A stretch of 64,000 nt of DNA from Alphaproteobacteria bacterium (GTDB lineage: Bacteria; Pseudomonadota; Alphaproteobacteria; Rhodobacterales; Rhodobacteraceae): the NCBI GenBank assembly GCA_030433335.1, contig JAUILL010000002.1, positions 146,563 through 210,562 on the forward strand. The letters run 5' to 3'. Position 1 is the first letter of the stretch. The number at the start of each line of letters is the position of its first letter. The notes below the pieces were generated by a model. That model saw only the letters and a program-made list of their open reading frames with translations. It was not told the origin of the DNA and ran no database searches. Of the stretch, positions 27,585-36,670 are shown piece by piece. Position numbers and translations under genes: made by a program.

Positions 27585-27650
27585 ACGGGTTCGAATGTAA
27601 CGGCAGGGCGAATCTGCAAGCCTCGCCGCCATTAGGACGGAGACGTTGCG

Positions 27651-27785
27651 ATGAAACGCACTTACCAACCCTCGAACCTGGTTCGCAAGCGCCGCCACGG
27701 GTTCCGCGCTCGTATGGCGACCAAAGCAGGCCGCAAGATCCTGAACGCCCGCCGTGCGCGTGGCCGGAAGAGCCTTAGCGCCTAA
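27651..27785 (+). CDS. rpmH: 50S ribosomal protein L34
   Basis: A 44-residue very basic protein (opening [20 protein letters not shown], ending GRKSLSA), matching L34 along its full length. A GGACGGAGA ribosome-binding region precedes the ATG. It is followed by rnpA after 14 bp and by yidD, the near-universal rpmH-rnpA-yidD order. Confidence 0.97.
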
Positions 27786-27799
27786 TCCGGGTCAGAGTT

Positions 27800-28234
27800 A
27801 TGACTGATCGGGCACCGTCATCGCCCGCGCCGGCACCTACACAGGCTCCGGCTCGGGACGAGGCGGTGCCCTTTCGCATGGAAAATCTGAAAAATCGTTC
27901 GGACTTCCTGCGAGCTGCGCGCGCGAACAAGCAAGGTACTGCCGGCTTGATGCTACAGGCACGCGAACGCCGCGCGGAAGAATGCGATCAGGATCTGATC
28001 CGCATCGGCTTTACCTGTTCCAAGAAGATCGGCAATGCCGTCGCCCGCAACCGCGCCAAGCGCCGGATGCGCGAGATTGCCCGCGAATTGGTGCCCCAAA
28101 TGGGCCGCGCCGGTTGGGATTACGTGTTGATCGGCCGCCCCGGCGCGACCATTAATCGGGATTTCGAGGACCTGCGCGGCGACCTGCGCTACGCTCTGCG
28201 CAAAGTCCACAACCCGAAGCCACCTCAGAAATGA
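27800..28234 (+). CDS. rnpA: Ribonuclease P protein component
   Basis: A 144-residue protein subunit of RNase P, which trims tRNA 5' ends. The RNR motif ([15 protein letters not shown]) and core fold are present. Residues 1-26 form an extra Pro/Ala-rich leader before the conserved [10 protein letters not shown] segment; a Met at about residue 27 could be an alternative start giving the usual length. Its stop overlaps the yidD start by 4 nt. Confidence 0.95.
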   Translation: MTDRAPSSPAPAPTQAPARDEAVPFRMENLKNRSDFLRAARANKQGTAGLMLQARERRAEECDQDLIRIGFTCSKKIGNAVARNRAKRRMREIARELVPQMGRAGWDYVLIGRPGATINRDFEDLRGDLRYALRKVHNPKPPQK

Positions 28235-28470
28235 GCCCCCTCGCCCATATCGTTGCGCTACCAGTGCGCCTGTATCGCCTGACCCTGTCGCCGTGGATCG
28301 GCACAAGCTGCCGGTTCCAGCCCACATGCTCTGTATATTCGCTAGAGGCGCTGGAAAAGCACGGCGCGATCAAGGGCACCTATCTGACCATCCATCGCAT
28401 CATCCGGTGCAACCCTTGGGGCGGATCGGGCTATGACCCCGTCCCGCCCTGCAAGCACGACCACCATTAG
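28231..28470 (+). CDS. yidD: Membrane protein insertion efficiency factor YidD
   Basis: A 79-residue protein with the YidD signature [19 protein letters not shown] and an amphipathic N-terminal helix. It is thought to help YidC-dependent insertion. Here yidC does not follow directly: a convergent hydrolase and ttcA lie in between. Its stop overlaps the stop of the convergent hydrolase gene (28467-28470). Confidence 0.96.
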   Translation: MSPLAHIVALPVRLYRLTLSPWIGTSCRFQPTCSVYSLEALEKHGAIKGTYLTIHRIIRCNPWGGSGYDPVPPCKHDHH

Positions 28471-29447
28471 CCAACCAGCGCCAGCCGGTTCGCCAAGCTC
28501 GCAGGCACCAGCTGCCGCGTCGCCAGTGTGGCTCTGTCGCTAATTCCCAGAATAGTCTCGTAGGCATCTCGCATGAAAACGGGGTCATGGTAGTACCATG
28601 TGTGTTGGCCGAACTCGATATCAGCGTAGAGACCACGATTGGCGTCGAAATACGTGCCGCAATCCACATTCACCGCCATGTCGGGTGCCGTTTCCGGCAG
28701 CCCCACACGCCCTGCGCGCGCAGCCACTCCGATCCGCTTGATGTTCGACAGGGACAACACCGAATCATGGGGGTTGTTGTAGTTCGTCAGACGCGTGCAG
28801 TGCCGATAGAGCGAGCTGCTTTTGCCTGACACAGCGCACATTCCTGCCGCAGACACATCCGCCGACATGAGCAAGACTTGGCTCACGTTCCACGCATGCC
28901 CCGCGACGTAGCGGCGGTCATCCGCATCGTCAAAAGCCTCCCGCACCACGTAGGCCCCCATCGAATGCGCCGCGATGTGCAGGTTGATCGGACAGTCCGG
29001 TGTCTGACGCGCCGCAAAGCCTGTGATCCCCGAATCCACCAGCCGGATCGCGGTAATTTTGGCATCCGTGCGATCCTCCAGATAGTTCAGCGCCTTGTCC
29101 GCCGAGGGCCAATCGTAACTGACCACGACACCTTCAAACCCTTGATCCCGCAAGCCTTTGGCCAAGAGCTGATGCCGCCTCAGCATCTTTTTGGTCGAGA
29201 CGTTGAAGCCGTGGACATGCACCACGATGTCCCCGCGATTGGGCTGGCCTTCGGGCACGTGATCCAGCTTGGACTCATGCAAAACACGCCGCGCCCAACT
29301 GTCTGGCATCTTTTTGACCGCACCACCAATGCGGTGTTCGGGACTGATATCGTCGGCCTCTGGCGGTACCATCAAGAAGCTGTTCTGACCGGGTTCGGGC
29401 TGAAATGTCCCGTTACGAATGCGACGGACTGTAAAAATGTAATCCAT
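28467..29447 (-). CDS. Alpha/beta-fold hydrolase (DUF900-like)
   Basis: A 326-residue protein resembling PF05990 esterases. The nucleophile elbow is AHSMGAY with S162, preceded by [10 protein letters not shown] (oxyanion side) and VVVSYDWPS. No signal peptide is evident from the ATG at 29447, which has a GAGAGGGA ribosome-binding site. It runs against the rpmH-rnpA-yidD-yidC direction and overlaps yidD tail to tail. Substrate unknown; lipase-like activity is a reasonable guess. Confidence 0.88.
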   Translation of the reverse strand: MDYIFTVRRIRNGTFQPEPGQNSFLMVPPEADDISPEHRIGGAVKKMPDSWARRVLHESKLDHVPEGQPNRGDIVVHVHGFNVSTKKMLRRHQLLAKGLRDQGFEGVVVSYDWPSADKALNYLEDRTDAKITAIRLVDSGITGFAARQTPDCPINLHIAAHSMGAYVVREAFDDADDRRYVAGHAWNVSQVLLMSADVSAAGMCAVSGKSSSLYRHCTRLTNYNNPHDSVLSLSNIKRIGVAARAGRVGLPETAPDMAVNVDCGTYFDANRGLYADIEFGQHTWYYHDPVFMRDAYETILGISDRATLATRQLVPASLANRLALVG

Positions 29448-29522
29448 GTTCCCTCTCAAATGCAAAAGGAGGCAACAGCAAAAGGCTTTTCCTATCCAGT
29501 CGGGTTTGGCATACCCCGCGCC

Positions 29523-30386
29523 ATGCTTGATGAACATGACGAGATTCACCCGCTCTTTGCGGGGGCCCCTTCGGGGACAGAGTTCAAGAAACTCCGCAAA
29601 CGCATCGTGCGCCAGACGCGCGAGGCGATCGAACAGTTCGGTATGATCGAACGTGGCGCCCGTTGGCTCGTCTGCCTGTCGGGTGGCAAGGACAGCTACA
29701 CTCTGCTGGCCGTTCTGCACGAACTCCAGTGGCGCGGGCTGCTGCCTGTCGAAATCCTAGCCTGCAACCTCGATCAGGGTCAGCCCGGCTTTCCGGCGAC
29801 GGTCCTGCCCGAGTTTCTGGAAAAGATGAAGGTGCCGCACCGGATCGAATATCAGGACACTTATAGTGTCGTGATGGACAAGGTTCCGCAGGGCCGCACC
29901 TACTGCGCGCTGTGCTCGCGCCTGCGCCGCGGCAACCTTTATCGGATTGCCCGCGAAGAAGGGTGCAGCGCTGTCGTGCTGGGGCATCATCGCGACGATA
30001 TCCTGGAAACCTTTATGATGAACCTGTTTCATGGCGGGCGCCTCGCGACCATGCCGCCGAAACTGGTGAACGAAGAAGGGGATCTGTTTGTCTATCGCCC
30101 GCTGGCCTTTGTGGCCGAGGAAGATTGTGACAAGTTCGCCCGCGCGATGAACTATCCGATCATTCCATGCGACCTCTGCGGCTCGCAGGACGGGCTCCAG
30201 CGCCAGCAGGTGAAACAGATCCTTGATGGATGGGAAAAGAACAGCCCCGGCCGCCGCCAGGTCATGTTCCGTGCCCTTATGAATGCCCGCCCCAGCCATC
30301 TGCTGGACGCGGGGCTCTTTGATTTTGCCGGATTGGAGCGTGGACAGCGCCCCGATGATACCGACGGATTCCCCAAATTGCGCTGA
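29523..30386 (+). CDS. ttcA: tRNA 2-thiocytidine biosynthesis protein TtcA
   Basis: A 287-residue PP-loop ATPase that thiolates C32 of tRNAs. The SGGKDS loop (53-58), the CALC pair and the later CDLC Cys that bind the iron-sulfur cluster are intact. The start at 29523 agrees with the family ([12 protein letters not shown] opening); the frame stays open far upstream but that part is antisense to the hydrolase gene. No convincing Shine-Dalgarno precedes this ATG; an AAAGGAGG at about 29465-29472 lies too far upstream. Confidence 0.92.
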   Translation: MLDEHDEIHPLFAGAPSGTEFKKLRKRIVRQTREAIEQFGMIERGARWLVCLSGGKDSYTLLAVLHELQWRGLLPVEILACNLDQGQPGFPATVLPEFLEKMKVPHRIEYQDTYSVVMDKVPQGRTYCALCSRLRRGNLYRIAREEGCSAVVLGHHRDDILETFMMNLFHGGRLATMPPKLVNEEGDLFVYRPLAFVAEEDCDKFARAMNYPIIPCDLCGSQDGLQRQQVKQILDGWEKNSPGRRQVMFRALMNARPSHLLDAGLFDFAGLERGQRPDDTDGFPKLR

Positions 30387-30489
30387 TTTGCAGCGCCGTG
30401 GGGGCGGTGATCACGGGAAAACCGCTTGACCTTTGCCCCCTCGAATTGTTGAACCAGCCTGACTTTAAAGGACAAGGTGGCCCGATCTG

Positions 30490-32295
30490 ATGGACGATCA
30501 GAATAAGAACCTCTTGCTCGCAACCGTACTCAGCGGTGTCGTGCTTGTGATTTGGTTTGTGCTTTTCCCGCCCGAGGAACCGGTACAAGACCCCAACGCC
30601 CCCGCAGTGGCCGAACAGACCGTAGGCGACCAGCCCGCGATCGCGACCGGTGACTTGCCGACCGCAGATGGTGCAACCACCGCTGCGCCTGAACTCTCCT
30701 CCGAAGAAGATGCGCCGCGCATTCAGGTCCAGACCGACCGAATTGCTGGCTCTATCTCGCTGCTCGGTGGCCGCGTGGACGACATCCAGCTCTTGGATTA
30801 CGACGTCACCACCGACCCTGACTCGGAAAACGTTCAGGTTCTGTCGCGTGTCGGCTCGCCCAATGCGTACTATGCGCTGTTTGGTTGGGCCCCTGTTGAC
30901 GGCATAGACGCGGCGAACGTGCCGGGCCCCGAAACTCTGTGGTCCGCCCCCGCGGATGCGGTCCTGACCCAGAACAGCCCTGTGACGCTGACTTGGGACA
31001 ACGGTGCAGGCCAGATCTTTACCCGCGTCATGGAAATCGACGACGACTTCATGTTCCGCATGACCCAGACCGTCGAGAACACCAGCGACACGCCCATTTC
31101 GGTCCGTCCCTACGGCATCGTGCGCCGCCACGGCGAGCCCGAGACCCGTAAGTTCTTTATCTTGCACGAAGGCCTGATCCGCATGTCGGACGGTCAGCTG
31201 CAAGAACTGGACTACAAAGCCTTGGGCAAGATGGATGTCGATGACCGCGAAGGCACCAATGCCGAGCGTGTGGAAGTCGAACAGAACGGCTGGATTGGTT
31301 TCACCGACCATTACTGGCAGACCATCCTGATCCCCGATGGCGACGCCCCATTCCGCTCGACCGCGAAGTTCTTTGAATCGCGCGAGATCTATCAGGCAGA
31401 GGCCGTCCTGCCCGCAGTGACCGTCGCGGCTGGCGAGACTGCCGAGGCAGGCACGCGCCTGTTCACTGGTGCCAAGGAATGGGCCACCCTGAAGCACTAC
31501 GAAGAAGACGAAGGCGTGAACGGCTTTGTCGACTCGATCGACTGGGGTTGGTTCTTCTACTTCACCAAGCCGATCTTCTGGATGCTCCACAACCTGAACG
31601 CCCTGATTGGCAACATGGGTTGGTCGATCATCGCTCTGACCGTTGTGATCAAAGCGCTGGTGCTGCCACTGGCCTACAAGTCCTATGCCTCGATGGCGCG
31701 CATGCGTGAACTTCAGCCCGAAATGGAAAAGCTGAAGGAATCCGCAGGCGACGACCGCATGAAGATGCAGCAGGGCATGATGGAGCTGTACAAGAAGAAC
31801 AAGGTGAACCCCGCATCCGGCTGTCTGCCGATGCTGATCCAGATCCCGATCTTCTTCTCGCTCTACAAGGTGATCTTTGTGACCATGGAACTGCGTCACG
31901 CACCTTGGTTCGGCTGGATCCAAGACCTTTCGGCACCCGATCCGAGCTCGATCCTAAACCTCTTTGGCCTGCTGCCCTTCGCGGCTCCCAGCCCCGAGTC
32001 GTTCCTTGCGATCATCTCGCTTGGCATCCTGCCGATCCTGCTGGGTATCTCGATGTGGCTGCAGCAGAAGCTGAATCCGGCGCCCACAGATCCCGCGCAG
32101 GCGATGATCTTTGCATGGATGCCTTGGGTGTTCATGTTCATGCTGGGTAACTTTGCCAGCGGTCTGGTTCTGTACTGGATCACCAACAACACGATCACCT
32201 TCATCCAGCAGTACCTGATCATGCGCAGCCACGGGTACAAACCGGACGTCTTCGGAAACATCAAGAAGAGCTTCCGCAAGAAGAAAGAAGCCTGA
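30490..32295 (+). CDS. yidC: Membrane protein insertase YidC
   Basis: A 601-residue YidC/Oxa1 insertase of the long Gram-negative type: N-terminal helix (6-24), Pro/Glu/Thr-rich linker, a periplasmic domain to about 350, and five C-terminal membrane segments with the conserved cytoplasmic hairpin (ELQPEMEKLKE, NPASGCLPMLIQIPIFFSLY). The Lys/Arg-rich tail may contact ribosomes. It leads the yidC-MOSC-engB unit, 1 bp before the MOSC gene. Confidence 0.97.
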   Translation: MDDQNKNLLLATVLSGVVLVIWFVLFPPEEPVQDPNAPAVAEQTVGDQPAIATGDLPTADGATTAAPELSSEEDAPRIQVQTDRIAGSISLLGGRVDDIQLLDYDVTTDPDSENVQVLSRVGSPNAYYALFGWAPVDGIDAANVPGPETLWSAPADAVLTQNSPVTLTWDNGAGQIFTRVMEIDDDFMFRMTQTVENTSDTPISVRPYGIVRRHGEPETRKFFILHEGLIRMSDGQLQELDYKALGKMDVDDREGTNAERVEVEQNGWIGFTDHYWQTILIPDGDAPFRSTAKFFESREIYQAEAVLPAVTVAAGETAEAGTRLFTGAKEWATLKHYEEDEGVNGFVDSIDWGWFFYFTKPIFWMLHNLNALIGNMGWSIIALTVVIKALVLPLAYKSYASMARMRELQPEMEKLKESAGDDRMKMQQGMMELYKKNKVNPASGCLPMLIQIPIFFSLYKVIFVTMELRHAPWFGWIQDLSAPDPSSILNLFGLLPFAAPSPESFLAIISLGILPILLGISMWLQQKLNPAPTDPAQAMIFAWMPWVFMFMLGNFASGLVLYWITNNTITFIQQYLIMRSHGYKPDVFGNIKKSFRKKKEA

Positions 32296-32296
32296 G

Positions 32297-33031
32297 ATGG
32301 CGCGGGTGACAGAGATTTTCCGTCACCCGATCAAAGGCCTTGGCGCTGAAAGCATCGCCGAGACCGACCTGAACACAGATCGCCCGCTGCCGCTCGACCG
32401 GCAGTGGGCGATTTTGCAAGAAGGCCAGGTGGACACAGGCGGCTGGCAAAAACGTCGGACCTTTGGACACGTGGCCCGCGGATCGCAGCTAGCCCAAACG
32501 CGGACCGAATGGCGCGACAGGGCGCTGAGGTTGACCCACCCCGACTTGCCGCCGCTTCACTTCGATCCTGACACTGACGGAACTGTTTTGCTGAAGTGGC
32601 TCCAGCCAATCTGGGGCGATGATTTGCAACCAGCCAAAGCCCTGATCGCTGCCCCTTCTACAGGCATGACGGACGCCGACTACCCCTCGGTTTCGATCAT
32701 GTCGCGCGCTTCGCTCGCCGCCCTTGAACAGGCAACAGGCCGTTCTCTGTCCCCGCGCCGGTTTCGCGGGAACATCTGGATCGAAGATCTGCCCGCATGG
32801 GCCGAGAATGACTGGGCCGGCCAGACCATCCGAATTGGCACCGCCGAGGCTACGATTATCGAGCCGATCATCCGCTGCCGGGCCATCGAGGCGAACCCCG
32901 AGACCGGTCTCTTCGACTCAAATCTTACAAAAACTCTGAAAAGCCATTGGGATCATGTCTACTTCGGTGTAAACGCACGGGTCACGAAGCCGGGCAAGGT
33001 ACGCCTTGGCGATACGCTAGAGGTCCTGTGA
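32297..33031 (+). CDS. MOSC domain protein (YcbX/mARC-like)
   Basis: A 244-residue protein with an N-terminal MOSC-N beta-barrel (TEIFRHPIKGL) and a C-terminal MOSC domain ending in RCRAIEANPETG, the pattern for molybdenum-cofactor binding through Cys. Homologues carry out reduction of N-hydroxylated compounds. No C-terminal ferredoxin domain is fused. It overlaps engB by 1 nt (TGATG). Confidence 0.9.
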   Translation: MARVTEIFRHPIKGLGAESIAETDLNTDRPLPLDRQWAILQEGQVDTGGWQKRRTFGHVARGSQLAQTRTEWRDRALRLTHPDLPPLHFDPDTDGTVLLKWLQPIWGDDLQPAKALIAAPSTGMTDADYPSVSIMSRASLAALEQATGRSLSPRRFRGNIWIEDLPAWAENDWAGQTIRIGTAEATIIEPIIRCRAIEANPETGLFDSNLTKTLKSHWDHVYFGVNARVTKPGKVRLGDTLEVL

Positions 33032-33681
33032 TGCAACTGCCCTTCCCTATGGTCGAGGAACCGGATGCCGAAACGCTCGAAGCCGCGCGCAAAATGTTCG
33101 CGGGCGAGACGGACTTCCTTAAAGGCGTCGTCAAAATGGATGGCCTGCCGCCTGCAGACCGCATCGAGGTATGCTTTGCAGGGCGCTCCAACGTCGGAAA
33201 GTCCAGCCTGATCAATGCGCTAACCGGTCGCAAAGCACTGGCTCGCGCATCGAACACACCCGGACGGACGCAAGAAATCAACTTCTTTACCGTCGGTGAA
33301 CAGCACTATCTGGTCGACTTGCCGGGCTATGGCTACGCCAACGCGCCTGTCGCTGTCGTTGAGAAATGGCAAAAACTGCTGAAGCAATACCTCTCGGGCC
33401 GCCAAACCCTGCGCCGCGCGTTCATCCTTATTGATTCGCGCCACGGTGTGAAAAAGGTCGATGAAGAGATCATGAAGTTGCTCGACACATCGGCCGTGAC
33501 CTTCCAATGCGTGCTCACCAAAGAAGACAAGATCAAGGAAAAGGACCGCGAGCCTATGCTCAAGCAGGTTCGCGCCGCCTTGTCCCGCCACCCCGCCGCT
33601 TTCCCCGAGATTATCAGCACCTCGTCCGAAAAGGGCTGGGGCATTGGCACCCTTCGATCGGTGATCGCAAACCTCGAATAA
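33031..33681 (+). CDS. engB: Ribosome biogenesis GTP-binding protein EngB/YsxC
   Basis: A 216-residue GTPase needed for 50S assembly. G1 GRSNVGKSS (51-59), G3 DLPGYGYA and G4 TKEDK are present. The ATG at 33031 overlaps the MOSC stop. It is followed by a 180-bp spacer with the second ATGAGTATTT repeat, which separates it from argB. Confidence 0.96.
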   Translation: MQLPFPMVEEPDAETLEAARKMFAGETDFLKGVVKMDGLPPADRIEVCFAGRSNVGKSSLINALTGRKALARASNTPGRTQEINFFTVGEQHYLVDLPGYGYANAPVAVVEKWQKLLKQYLSGRQTLRRAFILIDSRHGVKKVDEEIMKLLDTSAVTFQCVLTKEDKIKEKDREPMLKQVRAALSRHPAAFPEIISTSSEKGWGIGTLRSVIANLE

Positions 33682-33713
33682 TCCGCCCAAAATCGCTGGC
33701 GCTGTACGTCATG

Positions 33714-33795
33714 GGCAGCGCCATGAGTATTTTTCCAAAGCAGAAAGTGCAGACCCGCCCTTGCCTTCATCTTGGTAAAAATACCCATGTCGGGC
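33714..33795. repeat. ATGAGTATTT inverted repeat, copy 2
   Basis: ATGAGTATTT at 33723-33732 faces AAATACCCAT at 33779-33788 (one mismatch). Inner sequence CAAAGCAGAAAG is shared with the right arm of copy 1 at 6885-6953. It lies between engB and argB, in the 180-bp spacer that would otherwise hold the engB terminator and argB promoter. Confidence 0.65.
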
Positions 33796-33861
33796 CAGCA
33801 GACACCCTTCCCCTTGATCAGGGGCTGGGATACCCATGAGGGAGACCCAGAGGGACAGGAT

Positions 33862-34740
33862 ATGAAGAAACAAATGGCTATGACTACCGATTGGATCGCC
33901 ACCGCACGCACGCTCTCCGAAGCGCTTCCTTACCTGCAGCGCTACGATGATGCGATTGTTGTTATCAAACTTGGCGGCCATGCAATGGGCAGCGAAGAGG
34001 CGATGGACAGCTTTGCCCGCGACGTCGTTCTCATGCGCCAGGTCGGTTTGAATCCTGTAGTCGTTCACGGTGGCGGCCCCATGATCAACGAGATGCTTGG
34101 CAAGCTTGGTGTGAAATCCGAGTTTGTGAATGGCAAGCGTGTGACCGATCAGGCGACTGTTGACGTTGTCGAAATGGTTCTATCTGGTCAGGTGAACAAG
34201 CGCATCGTTCAGGCGATCAATCGTCAGGGGGGCCGCGCTGTGGGTCTGTCGGGGAAAGACGCAAACTTGATGATCTGCGAACAGACCGATCCCGCGCTGG
34301 GTCTGGTGGGTACACCTTCGAAGGTTGATCCGAACGTACTGCTCGCTCTGTTCGAAGACGACACAATCCCCGTCATTGCTCCCTTGGGTGCGGGCGAGAA
34401 CGGCGAGACGTTCAATATTAACGGCGATACCGCAGCTGGCGCGATTGCCGCCGCGCTGAAAGCTGACCGCCTGCTTCTGCTCACCGACGTGTCGGGCGTG
34501 AAGAACGCCGAGGGCGAAGTGGTAACCGAACTGATGGCCGCTCAGGTCCGCGAGATGACCGAATCCGGTGTCATTGCAGGCGGCATGATCCCCAAGACCC
34601 AGACCGCCTTGGACGCGGTCGAGGCTGGCGTGCGCGCAGTCGTCATTCTGGATGGGCGCCTACCCAATGCTTGCCTGCTAGAACTGTTCACTGACCACGG
34701 TGCCGGATCTCTGATTCGTATGCAGCCCAAAGGTCAGTGA
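33862..34740 (+). CDS. argB: Acetylglutamate kinase
   Basis: A 292-residue amino acid kinase that phosphorylates N-acetylglutamate in arginine synthesis. It shows [10 protein letters not shown], the [10 protein letters not shown] loop and the C-terminal [17 protein letters not shown] segment. An N-terminal helix of about 20 residues before the core is typical of arginine-sensitive enzymes, so feedback inhibition is likely. The ATG at 33862 is used. The next ORF starts 1 bp after the stop from a TTG. Confidence 0.95.
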   Translation: MKKQMAMTTDWIATARTLSEALPYLQRYDDAIVVIKLGGHAMGSEEAMDSFARDVVLMRQVGLNPVVVHGGGPMINEMLGKLGVKSEFVNGKRVTDQATVDVVEMVLSGQVNKRIVQAINRQGGRAVGLSGKDANLMICEQTDPALGLVGTPSKVDPNVLLALFEDDTIPVIAPLGAGENGETFNINGDTAAGAIAAALKADRLLLLTDVSGVKNAEGEVVTELMAAQVREMTESGVIAGGMIPKTQTALDAVEAGVRAVVILDGRLPNACLLELFTDHGAGSLIRMQPKGQ

Positions 34741-34741
34741 A

Positions 34742-35389
34742 TTGACGCACACATTTAGTGATATCGAGGCCCTGCTGTTTCAGCAGGGCCTTTGTGTATC
34801 CGGCGGATTTACCCCGACCGAGGGCGATGACCTGCCTGGTGCTGCGAGCCTCTTGTTGATCAGTCCAATCGGGGCTGAATTCTGGCCTATGTTCGCAGCC
34901 AGCCCCGAATACGCAGACAGGCAACCCGACCCGATTGATCGGTGGTCTTTGCGCGTGGTGTCAGCAGTCGCAGCACAGATCGGAGGCGCGGCGCTCTTTC
35001 CCTTTGGCGGTCCGCCCTATCGCCCTTTCCTGAAATGGGCGATGCAGTCAGGGCGGGCGCATAGCTCTGCTGTCGGGATGCTCGTTCACTCGGAGGCAGG
35101 GCTCTGGATAAGCTATCGTGGCGCGATCGCCCTGCCCTATCCCGTTGACTTGCCCGAACCACTCGCGAACCCCTGCGATAGTTGCGTCGACCAACCCTGC
35201 CGCTCTGCCTGCCCCGTCGACGCGCTCAAGGGGGGCTATCAGACCGAAGCCTGCCATTCATGGCTTGATGACCCGCGGTCGGACTGCATGACACAGGGTT
35301 GCGCAGCGCGGCGGGCTTGTCCGGTTGGCACGGCCTATGGCAGGCTGCCCGAACAATCCGCCTTCCATATGAAGAGTTTTCACAAATGA
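34742..35389 (+). CDS. Ferredoxin-like protein with 4Fe-4S motif
   Basis: A 215-residue protein of unknown role read from a TTG at 34742. The first 140 residues have no recognised motif; then CDSCVDQPCRSACP (C145, C148, C153, C157) forms a classic 4Fe-4S site, and C171, C182, C187 and C193 may hold a second. The C-terminal arrangement recalls the ferredoxin part of epoxyqueuosine reductase. A perfect 10-bp hairpin overlaps codons 10-17. Its stop overlaps the sixA start by 4 nt. Confidence 0.82.
   Translation: MTHTFSDIEALLFQQGLCVSGGFTPTEGDDLPGAASLLLISPIGAEFWPMFAASPEYADRQPDPIDRWSLRVVSAVAAQIGGAALFPFGGPPYRPFLKWAMQSGRAHSSAVGMLVHSEAGLWISYRGAIALPYPVDLPEPLANPCDSCVDQPCRSACPVDALKGGYQTEACHSWLDDPRSDCMTQGCAARRACPVGTAYGRLPEQSAFHMKSFHK
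34768..34790 (+). terminator. Hairpin inside the 5' end of the ferredoxin-like gene, possible argB attenuator
   Basis: GGCCCTGCTG (34768-34777), loop TTT, CAGCAGGGCC (34781-34790), then TTTG. The stem is perfect. It lies 28 bp after the argB stop but within codons of the next gene, so it could end most argB transcripts while still being coding sequence. Confidence 0.45.
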
Positions 35390-35883
35390 CCCTGCGGCTG
35401 ATCCTCACACGGCATGCGAAATCCAGCTGGGACGATCCCTTGCAAGAGGATCACGATAGGGTTCTGAATGAACGTGGGCGGCAAGCGGCCCCTGCGATTG
35501 GCGCGTGGCTGCAGGAACACGGCTATCTGCCAGACGAAGTCTTCTGCTCGACCGCTGCGCGGACCCGTGAGACGCTAGAACGGCTTGGTCTGCCCGAAGT
35601 CGAAACAGATTTCGTGCGGCGGCTCTATCATGCCTCCAGTGATACAATGATGGATGTGTTGAAAAGCGCGACGGGTCAGACTGTTCTGATGATCGGCCAC
35701 AACCCAGGCATCGCGGATTTTGCAGAGAGGCTGGTGGCCCATGCCCCTGCGCATCCGCAATTCATGCGTTATCCGACATGCGCGACTCTGGTCGCCGAGT
35801 TCCCCGAAAACGAATGGCGGGCGGTGCGTTTCCACACCGCCCGCGCCATTGATTTCACTGTCCCAAGGGACCTGACCGACTAA
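35386..35883 (+). CDS. SixA-like histidine phosphatase
   Basis: A 165-residue phosphoglycerate-mutase-fold phosphatase. The RHG-type motif is RHAKSSWDD (His near residue 9) and the second catalytic His is in MIGHNPGIADF. SixA dephosphorylates His phosphotransfer domains in E. coli; whether that is the target here is unknown. Start at 35386 overlaps the previous stop (ATGA). It ends 4 bp before the convergent bztD stop. Confidence 0.9.
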   Translation: MTLRLILTRHAKSSWDDPLQEDHDRVLNERGRQAAPAIGAWLQEHGYLPDEVFCSTAARTRETLERLGLPEVETDFVRRLYHASSDTMMDVLKSATGQTVLMIGHNPGIADFAERLVAHAPAHPQFMRYPTCATLVAEFPENEWRAVRFHTARAIDFTVPRDLTD

Positions 35884-35887
35884 GCGA

Positions 35888-36655
35888 TCAGTGACCCAGG
35901 ATCTGGCTGAGGAACAGCTTGGTCCGCTCGCTCTTGGGGTTATTAAAGAACTCTTCAGGCTCGTTCTGTTCGACAATCTGGCCTTGGTCCATAAAGATCA
36001 CGCGGTTCGCTACCTGACGGGCAAAGCCCATCTCGTGGGTTACGCAGAGCATGGTCATGCCCTCTTCGGCCAGTTCGACCATGGTATCCAGAACCTCTTT
36101 GATCATCTCGGGGTCGAGCGCAGACGTCGGTTCGTCAAACAGCATGATGCGCGGCTTCATGCAGAGCGAACGGGCAATCGCCACGCGCTGCTGCTGGCCG
36201 CCCGACAGCTGACCGGGATACTTATTGGCCTGATCGGGGATCTTCACCTTCTCGAGGAAGTGCATCGCGGTCTCTTCGGCCTGCTTTTTGGGGATCTTAC
36301 GAACCCAGATCGGGGCCAGCGTGCAGTTCTCCAGAATGGTCAGGTGCGGGAAAAGGTTGAAGTGCTGGAAGCACATGCCAACCTCGGAGCGGATCGCATC
36401 GATGTTCTTCAGGTCAGAAGTCAGCTGGACACCGTCCACCACGATCTTACCGGCCTGATGCTCTTCCAGAGCGTTGATGCAACGGATCAGCGTCGATTTA
36501 CCCGAGCCCGAGGGGCCCGCGATAACGATGCGCTCACCGCGATAGACGGTTAGATCGATGTCCCGCAGAACGTGGAACTGACCATACCATTTGTTCATCT
36601 TCTCGATCGAGATCGCGACCTCGTCAGAGACAGTCATTTGCGTGGTGTCAACCAT
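35888..36655 (-). CDS. bztD: Glutamate/glutamine/aspartate/asparagine ABC transporter ATPase
   Basis: A 255-residue ATPase of the polar amino acid uptake family. Walker [10 protein letters not shown], signature LSGGQQQR and Walker [15 protein letters not shown] are intact. It energises the BztB/BztC permease pair. It is the last gene of bztABCD, 15 bp after bztC. Assignment to Bzt/Aap rests on the gene order and the unusually large permeases. Confidence 0.94.
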   Translation of the reverse strand: MVDTTQMTVSDEVAISIEKMNKWYGQFHVLRDIDLTVYRGERIVIAGPSGSGKSTLIRCINALEEHQAGKIVVDGVQLTSDLKNIDAIRSEVGMCFQHFNLFPHLTILENCTLAPIWVRKIPKKQAEETAMHFLEKVKIPDQANKYPGQLSGGQQQRVAIARSLCMKPRIMLFDEPTSALDPEMIKEVLDTMVELAEEGMTMLCVTHEMGFARQVANRVIFMDQGQIVEQNEPEEFFNNPKSERTKLFLSQILGH

Positions 36656-36670
36656 GGTAGGGCACCTTTC

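Noticed and set aside
28878..29522. In-frame extension of ttcA by 215 codons
   Set aside because: The added part is antisense to the hydrolase gene and unlike TtcA; the family start is at 29523.
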